Positions 34,160 through 43,900 of a stretch of DNA of 64,000 nt are shown one piece after another (within the stretch, counting starts at the first letter, position 1; every line of letters begins with the position of its first letter). Origin of the DNA: Acanthochlamys bracteata (Eukaryota; Streptophyta; Magnoliopsida; Pandanales; Velloziaceae); NCBI GenBank assembly GCA_019914995.1, contig CM034135.1, positions 6,760,501-6,824,500 of the forward strand, in the 5' to 3' direction. Under the pieces are notes generated by a model, which was given only the letters and a program-made list of their open reading frames with translations, searched no databases and was not told the origin of the DNA. The position numbers and the translations under genes are program-made.

Positions 34160-35028
34160 ATGAAGTTGTATGAAACAGCTGAACATCAGAAATATTCAAG
34201 CCAACAGCAAAGTGCAGGCTATCAGGAGCCCAGTTAAATGTCATCTTCAATGGCCATGAGTTCGGATGTTAATCCATCGGTGCATCCCACAAGTAAACCA
34301 TGTTCCTGAGGGCAATGGAAAGTATGTTACTGCTGTCCAAGTCCAGAAGATTCAAATAGTAATCATCAACAATATCAGGCGCATCAAGAGTCCTTCTCTG
34401 CATACTAAAATTTCCATAGCAAACATAAAAAATAATCCTTACTACGAAAGCAGATTTTCCTGTTTGGCATTGCTTATCAGAAAAGCAGCTTTTCAATTTT
34501 TCATTTTATATTTTTCAATACATATTTTATAAATATATAAAAAATTTATTTAAAATTTTAAAAAATATAGAAAAATTTTACGTAATGAGATTTTTTTTTG
34601 CATATTTTATTTTTTTAAATAAAAAAATAGAGCTTATTTTTTAAAAAAACAAAAATACTCTCAATTCTATAAAATCTTTATTTCATAAGCACTCCCAAAC
34701 GCCCTTGGATAGTGAAAAAACTACGAAATAATGCTTACTTGAAAAAATGTTTCTCCTCTGTCTAGCTGCTTTGCCTTGAAAAGCAGGAACAGTACCATGT
34801 TTAATTAGTGAAGAAGATATCGGCAGAAGCATCCATGTTGTCTTGAAAGCAAGAATCTGGGATTAATTAGGTAACGAAGTGTCTGCTAAAAGCTTCTGGT
34901 AGGCATCAGTTAAAGAAGATGAAGCAAGTGGTTTCCCCTTCTGTTGCAAGACCTTTGTCAGAGGGTAATGAGAATTGAGAAACATCAAAGTCCATGGCTG
35001 ATCCATTAGAAATGAAGCTGTCAACATG
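34160..35028 (-). pseudogene. CDC20/FIZZY-like pseudogene, split by a MITE
   Basis: Minus-strand pieces in the right order match plant CDC20, the WD40 activator of the anaphase-promoting complex. They are SFISNGSAMDFDVSQFSL (N-terminal region, near 35018-34965), SSSLTDAYQKLLAD, ILAFK, SSSLIKHGTVPAFQGKAARQ, then [19 protein letters not shown] (near 34400), [16 protein letters not shown] and NWAPDSLHFAVGL with VQLF (near 34230-34165). Frame changes and stops interrupt it repeatedly: a stop after WDAPMD, another before NWAPD, and shifts around 34900-34940. A 270-bp MITE sits between the RRNIF-like and RRTLDAP segments. The remaining WD repeats are missing. The exon-like pieces join without introns, which suggests a retrocopy, but this is inference. 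An ORF just upstream (35330-35094) may be a decayed N-terminus and is not claimed. Confidence 0.75.
34450..34719. mobile_element. Family A MITE with 9-bp target duplication
   Basis: Flanked by a perfect direct repeat, ACTACGAAA, at 34441-34449 and 34720-34728. Inside, TGTTTGGCATTGCTTATC at the left is mirrored by ATAAGCACTCCCAAACGC at the right. A 9-bp duplication is typical of Mutator-like elements. It interrupts the CDC20-like pseudogene and sets the borders for the whole family. Confidence 0.8.
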
Positions 35029-35450
35029 CAATAGATTTGAAAGCATTATTACAATGTTCATTAAAAGAAAAGCTATACAATGAATCTAAATGATTATTTA
35101 ACTTCATAACAAGGATTCCAATTATAATTTGACTTTAAAACAAGAATATCAACAAAATTTTGAAAGTGAAAAGTTTTATGTTTTCCTCCTGAGAGCCATG
35201 GCTGAACGAGAGGAGAAAGTACCATGTGAAGCAGAGGCTTGCAATTGCTTGTTGTGACTTCTTGGAACTGCAATCTAAACCATGAGTGAGCCTTGCCAAA
35301 GGAAATTAATGAGAAACTATCTGAATCCATAATGTTAGAGACAGATCCAAAAGAGCATCTTATAATTGCAAAATATATCTTATCTGCAAAGATAGTCTTG
35401 CCCGAATGCGCTCTTTGTAAGGAGCTATCTGTGTGTGTGAGGGAAACAAA
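35029..35450. other. 3' flank of the PPR gene
   Basis: Holds the probable 3' UTR of the PPR gene (minus strand) and sequence toward the CDC20-like pseudogene. A minus ORF (35330-35094, 78 aa) has no recognised motif. Confidence 0.4.
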
Positions 35451-38231
35451 TCACCAGTAATCACCACAAGAACATGCTCCATCAGTGAAGTGGTGGAAGC
35501 GATTGATATCTCTAATTATAATCACCCTTGACACAATCTTTGAAATAAATTTGAATGCTGTGTGGCAATCCCTGCACACTCTAAGATTTTTCTTCACTCT
35601 AATAGGTACACCATCTGCTGTACTTATTAGTGCAAATGCGACTGCAAGCTTCTCACTGTGGTGGGAGAGAAGCACTTCCTTCTCATCCCTTTCCACATCA
35701 TGGAGATCAACATCCACCATTGGCACAAAACCAGCCTTGTTCAACAGCTCACCTAACTCGTCCAGTTTTGCATATATCTCTTTAGTCCTTTCATGGCTTC
35801 TATCCCCTACTATAAAGGTATGTACCTTGTCTTTCAGCTCTACCCAACTCATCCCAGGTTCCTTTTTCAACCTGGTTTCTTTCATTGACTTTCTTACTTC
35901 AGCAACCTTGTCCCACTTTCGTGCTGATGCATAGGTATTTGCGAGAAGCACGTGGGTCCCAGATTTTTCTGGCTCAAGAATAAAAAGTTTTTCAGCTGCT
36001 TGCATCGCCAATTCTACATTTCCATGGACTCTAGAAGCCCCTAGGAGTGCCCCCCATACTGCACCGTTGGCTTCGAAAGGCATACTCTTGACAAGTTCCA
36101 TTGCCTCATCCAACTTCCCAGCACGTCCAAGGATGTCAATCATGCAGGCATAATGTTCTTGGGTCTTTTCAATTCCAAACAATTCTTCCATTGATTGAAA
36201 ATAGTGTTTGGCCTCATCCACAAGACCTGCATGGTTGCAAGCACAAAGTACGCTTGTCAAAGTTATATGGTTCGGAGCAATACCTTCATCAAGCATTTCC
36301 TGGAACAAGTCAAGTGCTGTCTTCCCATGCCCATGTTGAGCAAGGCCACCGATCATTGCTGACCAGGACACAATTCCCCTCTCTGAAACCTCAGCGAAAG
36401 CTAAGGTGCAATCTTCTATGCTACCACACTTAGCATACATATTTACAAGTGCATTCCCTGCGAAGACATCCAACATGAAGCCCATTTTCAGTATATGAAC
36501 ATGCACTTGTTTTCCTTGTTCATATGCTGATAAGCTAGCACAAGCATTCAAAAGACTGCTACAAACAAATGAATCTGGTTTGAGCGCTTTCACTAGCATC
36601 TCACAAAAGAGCTTCAGTGCTTCTTCCCCTTGACCACTTTGAGAGTAAGCTGTAATCATGGATGTGAAAGAAAACACATCTAGACATGGACACACATCAA
36701 AGACACTCCATGCATCCTCCATACAACTACACTTCCCATATGCATCTATAAGGCCATTGACGACATGGGTATCATATAACAGCCCCGTTTTAACAGTTAG
36801 CCCATGGAGTGGTTTGCATGCATGGATATTTTGCAAACTAGCAATGGACTTGAAAATAGCCGATAAAGTGGTTCTGTTGAAGCTGAAGCCATTACTCCTC
36901 ATCTTTAAGAAAAGGGCTAGAGCCTCTTCATGCAATCCGCTGTGAGCATATCCAGAAATTAGTGCATTCCAAGCGATTAAATCTTGCTGAAGGTGCAAAT
37001 CAAAAGCTTTCCTTGCATCTACCGTAAATTCACACTTTGCATACATGTCGATGAGGCCAACACCAACATAAGAGTCTGATTCCAAACCAACTTTAGTCAA
37101 GCTAGCATGTATTTGCCGACCAAGGGCTGACTTCCTTGTCTCAGCACATGCCTTGAGAATGCTTGACAGCGTGAACATATTTGGATGCATTCCCTTTTCC
37201 TTCATTGTCACCAAAAGTGACAAAGCACGGTTACCATACCCGTGAAGAACACAACCTGCAATAAAAGCATTCCACGAGATGATGTCAGGCTCAACCATTG
37301 ACTGAAATATTACTGCTGCAGCATTGACATCCCCAACCTTTGCATAAAAATCAAGCAATGAATTGGCTGTGAAAGGGTCCAAATGATATCCAAGACGTGT
37401 CAAGAACCCATGAATTTCCTTTCCTTGTTGCAAGTCCTGCAGCTCGGTGCAAGCGTTCAGCACACATGAGAACCCATATTCGTTCGGCCGTAAACCCCTT
37501 GCCACCATGTCGCTAAACAACCTCACAGCCTCTTCACTCCTGTCATTCTTAACATACCCAGTTATCAGTGCATTCCACGATATGACATTCGGTTCTAAAA
37601 TCCCATCAAACAGCATCTGAGACTCCATAACATGCCCAAAATCAGCGTACATCACTAGAAGTGTATTAGCAACATAAATATCATCATCATATCCTGTGAC
37701 TATCACAATGGCGTGAATTTGCAACCCGGTGCAAAAGTCAGGAGCAAGAGAGCAAGACTTGAGCAGGCTCGAGATTGCGTAATCGTTCACTTGGATTCCA
37801 AGAGAATGCATCTCTCTAAATGTTCGAAGAGCATCACGACCTAGCTTGCTGCGAGCATAGGCAGAGATGAGTGCTGACCAAGAGACAAGGCTTGGTTCAG
37901 AGATTTCATCGAACAGTTTGCGTGCAACAAGAGGGAGGTGGAACGAAGAGTAGATTGATATAAGGTGATTGACATAAGGTGGGATTGAAGAGAGCCCTAG
38001 CTTTGATAGGTGGCCATGGACTAGGGAAGTAGAGCGAGGGGTGGAGCATTGATAAAAGACCGAAGAAGACGGCAATGCAGCGGCAGGTGTTCGATGAAAT
38101 GGATGGGAGAAGTCTGGAAGCGTTTCTTCAACGGTTACAGCAGCGGCAGTTTGGAAGCGTTGCAGGAAGAAGTGTTTGCTGAGCGGGAAAACAGCCGACG
38201 GCCATCGATGCCGTGAAAGAATCATCACCAA
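35451..38231 (-). CDS. PLS-class pentatricopeptide repeat protein with DYW domain
   Basis: Intronless, 926 aa, ending in the diagnostic DYW. An N-terminal Arg/Ser-rich leader (about residues 1-50, without acidic residues) suggests import into mitochondria or plastids. Tandem P, L and S repeats follow from about residue 80 to 700, with recurrent signatures such as DIISWNAFIAG, NALVNMYAKCGSIED and LLNACASLSAYEQGKQVH. E motifs then lead to the DYW deaminase domain: H858-S-E860 and C886-R-D-C889 are the zinc and catalytic residues, and the C-terminal HHF plus C920-S-C922 complete the second zinc site. DYW proteins bind one organellar RNA site and edit C to U; the target is unknown. All key residues are present and the frame is uninterrupted, so the gene looks functional. 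The start could also be the Met at residue 3. A degenerate copy of its 3' end lies upstream. Confidence 0.95.
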   Translation of the reverse strand: MVMILSRHRWPSAVFPLSKHFFLQRFQTAAAVTVEETLPDFSHPFHRTPAAALPSSSVFYQCSTPRSTSLVHGHLSKLGLSSIPPYVNHLISIYSSFHLPLVARKLFDEISEPSLVSWSALISAYARSKLGRDALRTFREMHSLGIQVNDYAISSLLKSCSLAPDFCTGLQIHAIVIVTGYDDDIYVANTLLVMYADFGHVMESQMLFDGILEPNVISWNALITGYVKNDRSEEAVRLFSDMVARGLRPNEYGFSCVLNACTELQDLQQGKEIHGFLTRLGYHLDPFTANSLLDFYAKVGDVNAAAVIFQSMVEPDIISWNAFIAGCVLHGYGNRALSLLVTMKEKGMHPNMFTLSSILKACAETRKSALGRQIHASLTKVGLESDSYVGVGLIDMYAKCEFTVDARKAFDLHLQQDLIAWNALISGYAHSGLHEEALALFLKMRSNGFSFNRTTLSAIFKSIASLQNIHACKPLHGLTVKTGLLYDTHVVNGLIDAYGKCSCMEDAWSVFDVCPCLDVFSFTSMITAYSQSGQGEEALKLFCEMLVKALKPDSFVCSSLLNACASLSAYEQGKQVHVHILKMGFMLDVFAGNALVNMYAKCGSIEDCTLAFAEVSERGIVSWSAMIGGLAQHGHGKTALDLFQEMLDEGIAPNHITLTSVLCACNHAGLVDEAKHYFQSMEELFGIEKTQEHYACMIDILGRAGKLDEAMELVKSMPFEANGAVWGALLGASRVHGNVELAMQAAEKLFILEPEKSGTHVLLANTYASARKWDKVAEVRKSMKETRLKKEPGMSWVELKDKVHTFIVGDRSHERTKEIYAKLDELGELLNKAGFVPMVDVDLHDVERDEKEVLLSHHSEKLAVAFALISTADGVPIRVKKNLRVCRDCHTAFKFISKIVSRVIIIRDINRFHHFTDGACSCGDYW

Positions 38232-38684
38232 CGAAGGGAGGGTCCTGGGTCATATAGACTGCGACTGTCGTGGCACGAAAAGAGCTCAGAGAAGCAGGAT
38301 GTCCAATCAAACCCCCGCGATTGTATGCCCTACGACAGAAGTGTCGGCGTTTTGTGGAGATTGATACTTCTAGGCAGGATTCTTTATTAGTTGTCTGTAT
38401 GGGAGCTTGAGATTTGGTCCGCAGTGAATTCTTCGCAGAGTTGCACTTTGATCGAGCTAGAAAGAGGCTTAATATCGTTATGTATCCAACATAGTGCCTT
38501 CACGAGTAGGAAGCCGACCGGTATCGAATCGTCCGGAGGAGCGTAAACAGGCAGCGACAAGGTAAGCAGCAGCAGCGGACAGTAACAAGGCAACTCACGG
38601 CGACGATCGCGTGCCCTTCAAACGCCAGCAACGGCAACGAGGACAGAGAACGGCGGTGCTTGCAGGAGAAGGGAATTACTATCT
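38232..38684. other. 5' flank of the PPR gene
   Basis: GC-richer than the other spacers but without a recognisable protein. Short minus ORFs here (38593-38387, 38733-38500) are unsupported. Confidence 0.4.
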
Positions 38685-38945
38685 GCGTGTGTGAGAAAAC
38701 AACAAAATCATCAGTAATCACCGACAAGAACATGCTCCATCAGTAAAGTTTAATATCTCTAATTAGCTACTGCAAAAGCAACTGCAAGCTTCTCACCGTT
38801 GTGGGAGAAAAACACTTCCTTCTCATCCCTTGGAACAAAACCAACATTGTTCAACAGCTCACCTAACTGGTCTGGTTTTGCATGTCCATCTCTTTAGTTC
38901 TTTCATGGCTTCTATCTCCAACTATAAAGGTATGTACCTTGTGGG
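38685..38945 (-). pseudogene. Degenerate duplicate of the PPR gene's 3' end
   Basis: Aligns in the same orientation with 35423-35833. Shared stretches include GTAATCACC, ACAAGAACATGCTCCATCAG, GCAACTGCAAGCTTCTCAC, CACTTCCTTCTCATCCCTT, TTGTTCAACAGCTCACCTAA and TTTCATGGCTTCTATC. It has an inserted base next to the stop-codon region and several internal deletions (the copy is about 150 bp shorter), so it cannot encode the DYW domain. It includes part of the 3' UTR, which argues for DNA-level duplication. Confidence 0.85.
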
Positions 38946-39097
38946 AGTTACGGCAGTTACGGATTATGACAATGTTGTATATATGGAGTAAAATGCATTG
39001 TGTTAGTAATGGCATCATGTGTAGACAGATAATTTCCATTCATATGATGGGAAGCTTCTCTTTCTCAACGAACGAGATATCTATCATCCACGGTAAG

Positions 39098-39375
39098 AGT
39101 ATGTTTTAAATATTAATAATTGAGTTTCATAAAAAATAAATAAAATAAAATAAAAATAAAGTTCAGTATTTATATTATAATACTTTTTAAAAACGTGTTA
39201 AAAATTAAAAAATATAATTATATTGAGAAGTATATAAATAAAAAAGTTGGAACTAAAATTTTGTATGTGAAAGTAAAGTTCTGAATTTCTTATCTAATCG
39301 AAACATATGAACGGTTCAGAACTCAAAATCTGAACGAAAAAAGTAAAATTACGGGTATTTGAAACACCTCCTAAA
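39098..39375. mobile_element. Family B MITE
   Basis: Left GTATGTTTTAAATATTAATA, GAGTTTCATAAAAA; right AAAATTACGGGTATTTGAAA followed by CACC: inverted ends matching the other family B copies. Confidence 0.6.
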
Positions 39376-39399
39376 GGAATTTCGCACATCGATTCAAAT

Positions 39400-39625
39400 G
39401 GAGTATTGTCATTTAAAAAAAACTTTTCTAAAATAAAAATATTTTTATTTTATTTTAATAAATAAATTTTAGTATTTGTTTAAATAAATAATAAAATATT
39501 TTATTAGATGGAAAATTTTAAAATTTTAATAAATTTTATAAAATATTATAAAAAGTTATTTAAAAGAATAAAATAAAAAATTGATAAAATTTTTTATAAA
39601 ATAGAATGTCAAATAACTTCTGAGC
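39400..39625. mobile_element. Family A-like MITE
   Basis: AT-rich core with AAAAATATTTTTATTTTATT; the right end CAAATAACTTCTGAG is eroded. Confidence 0.4.
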
Positions 39626-39799
39626 TTTATACGGGAATGCATCAAGACAAAATTTAAAAGTGAGTTTTAAGAATAAAATTATTAAAAAAGACTGACCAAA
39701 AAATAATTATTAAAATTATTATTTGTGAAAAAAAAGAGACTCAAAGTAATTATTAAATGATAAATAAAAATAGACACTCAATGGAACTTACTTTTTGAT

Positions 39800-40095
39800 A
39801 ACGGCGTATTTCAAATATCCGAACTGAGTTTCGTAAAAATAAAAAATAAAAAATAAATTTTTTTTAAAGATAAAATGAAAGTGAAGTTTTGTGTTTATAT
39901 TTCAATAGTTTTTAGAAATGTATGAAAAATTAAAAAATATAATTATATTAAAAAATATGTAAATAAAAAAATTAGAGCTGAAATTTTGTATACGAAAGTG
40001 AAATATTAAATTTTTTATATAATTAAAATATATAAACTATTCGAAATTTAAAATTTGATAAAAAAATAAAATTACGGACGTTTAAAACACAGTAT
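39800..40095. mobile_element. Family B MITE
   Basis: Left GGCGTATTTCAAATATCCGA then CTGAGTTTCGTAAAAA; right AAATTACGGACGTTTAAAAC then ACAG. Inner TATACGAAAGTGAAA signature as in the 39.1-kb copy. Confidence 0.65.
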
Positions 40096-40158
40096 TAAAA
40101 AAAAAGGCTAGTTACAGCAGGAAGTAAATATGCTCTACACGCGACTCTGAAGTTACAA

Positions 40159-40344
40159 ATGAAAGCAAAGCTGCTTCGTTTTGTACACGAAGAAAAGCTT
40201 GTTTTTCTTGATGGAAATGGTGATGTTGTAAAATCAAATGGGGATAGTCTTATAGAGAAAAAAAACTCCTACGAAGAAGGTCGTTGCCTTGAATATGCTG
40301 GACTCCCGTTGGTTATCCATAAACTATTTTGCACTCATTCGTGA
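40159..40344 (+). other. Short open frame of unknown nature (61 codons)
   Basis: Reads with balanced amino-acid composition (FVHEEKLVFLDGNGDVVKSN) in otherwise AT-rich spacer. No family recognised, no clear promoter, no splice partner. It may be a gene remnant or chance. Confidence 0.2.
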
Positions 40345-40636
40345 TTGCAACTTTGCAAGACCTCACAAAATTTGCCTTCTTAAAAAAAAAGTAAATACAT
40401 GTAGAGCAACTCCTGTGTAGATTTATCAGTCTTCATCTCCAACACTTTGTACGCAACAAGTGAATCTGGAGGCATTTAAAAATTTTTTTTTTAACAAAAA
40501 GTATTTTTATTTAATTTTAAAAATAATTTTTAATTTTTATTTAAATAATAAATAATAATAATTTAATTACGTTAATTTTGTTAAACAACATTATCGATCA
40601 AAAAATTAGTTTTATTACCCGATAAAATTACTTTTG

Positions 40637-40645
40637 TGGGGCCCA
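40637..40645 (+). promoter_or_regulatory. Site II-like element of the UTP3 promoter
   Basis: TGGGGCCCA contains GGCCCA, the plant site II core bound by TCP factors and common in ribosome-biogenesis promoters. It lies 46 bp upstream of a telobox. Confidence 0.55.
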
Positions 40646-40682
40646 GCTCACCGTGTTGGCCCCCCTAAACGAAAACGTCCTT

Positions 40683-40690
40683 AAACCCTA
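40683..40690 (+). promoter_or_regulatory. Telobox of the UTP3 promoter
   Basis: AAACCCTA, the plant telo-box. Together with site II it is the usual signature of genes for ribosomal proteins and nucleolar factors, fitting the product of this gene. Confidence 0.6.
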
Positions 40691-40697
40691 GCAGTTC

Positions 40698-40904
40698 ATG
40701 GATCCCTGTAACTCCCGCTGCAGTTTCCCCCACCGCCGTACTTCTTCTCCTTCTTACCCCGTTCACCTCCTTCCTCTGCTTCTCCGGTTCTCCCATTCCT
40801 GCTACATCTATCTTTCTATGCGAATTTCTTCCCTCTCTAACTATAGCTCTCAAATCTTGAAATCTCTTCTTCCTTGCTCCCCTTCTCGCTTCTTTCGATT
40901 TTGA
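40698..40904 (+). CDS. Candidate upstream ORF in the UTP3 leader
   Basis: 68 codons starting right after the telobox and ending 92 nt before the UTP3 start codon. The peptide is Ser/Pro/Arg-rich with no recognised motif. If transcription starts at the telobox, this uORF would precede the main start. If the real start of transcription is further down, or a leader intron removes it, it is irrelevant. Confidence 0.3.
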   Translation: MDPCNSRCSFPHRRTSSPSYPVHLLPLLLRFSHSCYIYLSMRISSLSNYSSQILKSLLPCSPSRFFRF

Positions 40905-40996
40905 ATTTTCAAGAATTTTTTTTTTCACTCTATCAGTCTCAGATTTTTATTATTTTTATTTTTCCTTCGAAATTGAACTTTCGGATACACACAGAC

Positions 40997-43900
40997 ATGG
41001 CGAAAGGACCAAAAAACAACAGGGGGCGGAAAGTCCCCAACATTAGCCGCACTAATAACAAGACTCGTCCGGACAACAATTTCAGAGCCGACGATATCGA
41101 CGATGAAATCGATGCGTGTAAGCAAAAGCACATAGACACTATACCCCAATACTATGATTTTGATTGAAATTTTCTTTTCTCTTTTCGAATTTTGAACTTC
41201 TATATTTCATTTTTTTTTAACTGGACTTTTCTTTTCTGTGTATGAAATTTGCAGTTCATAAGAAGCGGGATGTGATTCCGATAGATGTTAATGCTAGGGA
41301 TGGTACGGAGTGTTGGTTACTTTATGCAGAATTTAGTTGTTTCTTCTTTCTTGTGTTTTTTTTCTTTTTTTTTTACACTTTTGTTGAAGAAGCTGATTTT
41401 AATTTTTTCCACTGTCCTCATTCTTTGTGCAGTTGATTCTGATGAGGATGAAGAGCTCCCAGTTTTCAATTTTGTAAGTGAGATGTATATACATTCTCAT
41501 ATTTGGATAACTTGGAAATTTTCCTTTTTAATTTTTCCTTTTTGGCCTTAAGTTTAGTCAATGATTTTTTATTAAGAGCATCTGAACCAACCTGACTGAC
41601 AGGTCAGCCCATCGTTTTGGTGCATATTCAGTTTCCTGGTATCTTTGTTGGAAGATGTCTCTTAATCACCTGTCAAACTTGCACCACTATCACGTTGTCT
41701 AACATTTCACTTGTGCTAATTTGCTTGCATGTTGTTTTCTGTTTTTATTATTATTTATTTTTTGAAATAGCAGCATTTTAAACTTAGAGTTGGAGTTCCT
41801 CAAATAGAATCTTTTTTCTCATGCAATAGCACGACATAATCTCTTTATAGGAGGAAAGCAACATACTATCATTTTCTTAATCAATCTGGCTACAGAAGGT
41901 GTTATTAGAAGACTCTAGACTATGACCTGACACATATTTCTCTCTAAGAAATATTTATTTCTGCTTTCCCTTACTAACTGTTTTTTATTTCATCTTTATA
42001 ATGTAAGTAATATTCATATTAGCATCTCCTCCATGTGAAGAATCTTCTAGTCTCTCTATTGGCAATCAAGGGATTCAAAATAGATATAATTTGTAAGAGA
42101 AGTTATGACAGAAAATTTGATTCAATCTGGCTTCTTGAACACAGTCTATTTGAACTTGCACTATCGTTCTGGGAATTTTCATCAGCATGTGCTCTTGGGA
42201 TAATTTGAAATCTACGGTTATGCATAAGGTTTGCTTTAGTGTTTTTCCCTAAACCATCTAGAAACCTCGTTCATCCTAAAAGGAAGTTTACTTTTGTTAT
42301 CATGCATTTGTTCCATTTATTTGCAAGCATACTCCAACATTCTCTAGTTGCCATGTCCACCATGTAGGAATGGAGCTTATAATTATTGCCTTGTCATGTC
42401 TTATACCTTGTCCTTGCTAATGTACTTACACACACAATGATGTACTTGTATATGGATTCCTTTAGTTCTTTAATATTGTGTTTAAAAGTTCCAAGTTCTC
42501 TATGATGTTTAGAAAAAAGCATGCTTACAGGTGGTTTGCAACTTTTTTCTGAGAAGTGTTGCTTACTTTTATGCCCATATGGGGCTCTTACTGAAGTTTT
42601 CCTGTATCAAATATGCTGATGTGCAGCTATTCCTGTAAAGTTGATCTTTTTATTTCTCAGATCTCCTACACTTCCATTGCTATTCTTACCTATATCTATA
42701 GTGTGATTGGAGCATGAAACTTACTATATTCTTATGTGTTGTATAGAAATACTGTTCATTTTAGGTATACGTTGGTTATCTTATCATGCTAAGTGTACTG
42801 AAATTCGCAGGATGATGAAGAAAGTGATGAGAACAATAGTGATGAAGATGGTGATGATGATGTCGAATATGATAAAGGGCTTGCTGCGAAGAGTAAGATA
42901 ACCATTTTGGAAAAGGCTTTGTTAATTTTCTTATATGTTTTCATAGGCACAATGAGTTTTTATTGCACTTTTGAGCACTAATAGTAGCTTACTTTCTAGA
43001 ACAGTATGGTCTGGTGTACTTGAAATTGGCAAATGACCTTATTATCTTAGTGTAGGTTGTTATGAGCTACAGTTGGTCACTTGATAAGATATTGATGAGC
43101 TTGATTGTACTTCTTGTTTGTGCATACGCTATTATTATAACCAGTACCATCTCTTTGTATTGTAAAGGAAGCATTGTTGGTCTACAAACATTTTAGAATT
43201 TTACAATATGCTTGGGAAAGTAGAACATGTATCCATGTACTAAGTATCAACGACCAATATATAAATAAGTATCATGATTCGCTGAAGAAATGCATATAGG
43301 CTACCCCTAATGCATGAATAGCTCTTTTACACTTGAAATTGTTGTACGATAGTTATTAATGGTCTTTACGAGTTTGAACAAACTAGGAAGGCAAAGGGGC
43401 TTTTTGTTATTAAGAGCTGTATTCAAGCTTTTCTTGCATGTGCGCCTGTGGAGTAGCTATAGTGGAAATTTGGAACAATGACAATCTTCCGCAATGGAGA
43501 GAGTGAGTGTTTCATTTGTAGAAGCGATAGTTATAACTTTCAAATGACGACATTGTTCTCTTATGTATATCCTACTTTCATGCATGTTCAACAATGACTT
43601 CTATACCTAATGTTGGTCCATCAATTTTTTGACATAACTGGAAGAATGAACTCAAAGAAAAAGCTGTAAGGTGCTGTGGTTTTCAAAATTTTGTGTGTTA
43701 TAACCCATTTTTAAGGAACTGAACATATTCTCTGGCATATTTGTATATTCTAATAGATAGTTTTTTTAATAATGATTTAAAATTTTTTTTTTAATATAAT
43801 GTTTAAATTCCATCATTTATTTTAAATTATTCTAGTTGCAAGGCAAGCCAAATATTTGAAAGAAAGGTTTGGAGATGGCGAAGATGAAATGGATGATGAT

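Larger units (their letters stand above)
38946..40630. other. AT-rich spacer before the UTP3 gene
   Basis: Dominated by two family B and one family A element (separate entries). A short open frame at 40159-40344 is listed separately. Nothing else is recognised. Confidence 0.5.

Noticed and set aside
35094-35330. 78-codon minus frame upstream of the CDC20-like pseudogene, considered as its N-terminus
   Set aside because: Only vague resemblance to the CDC20 N-terminus; not enough to include it in the pseudogene.
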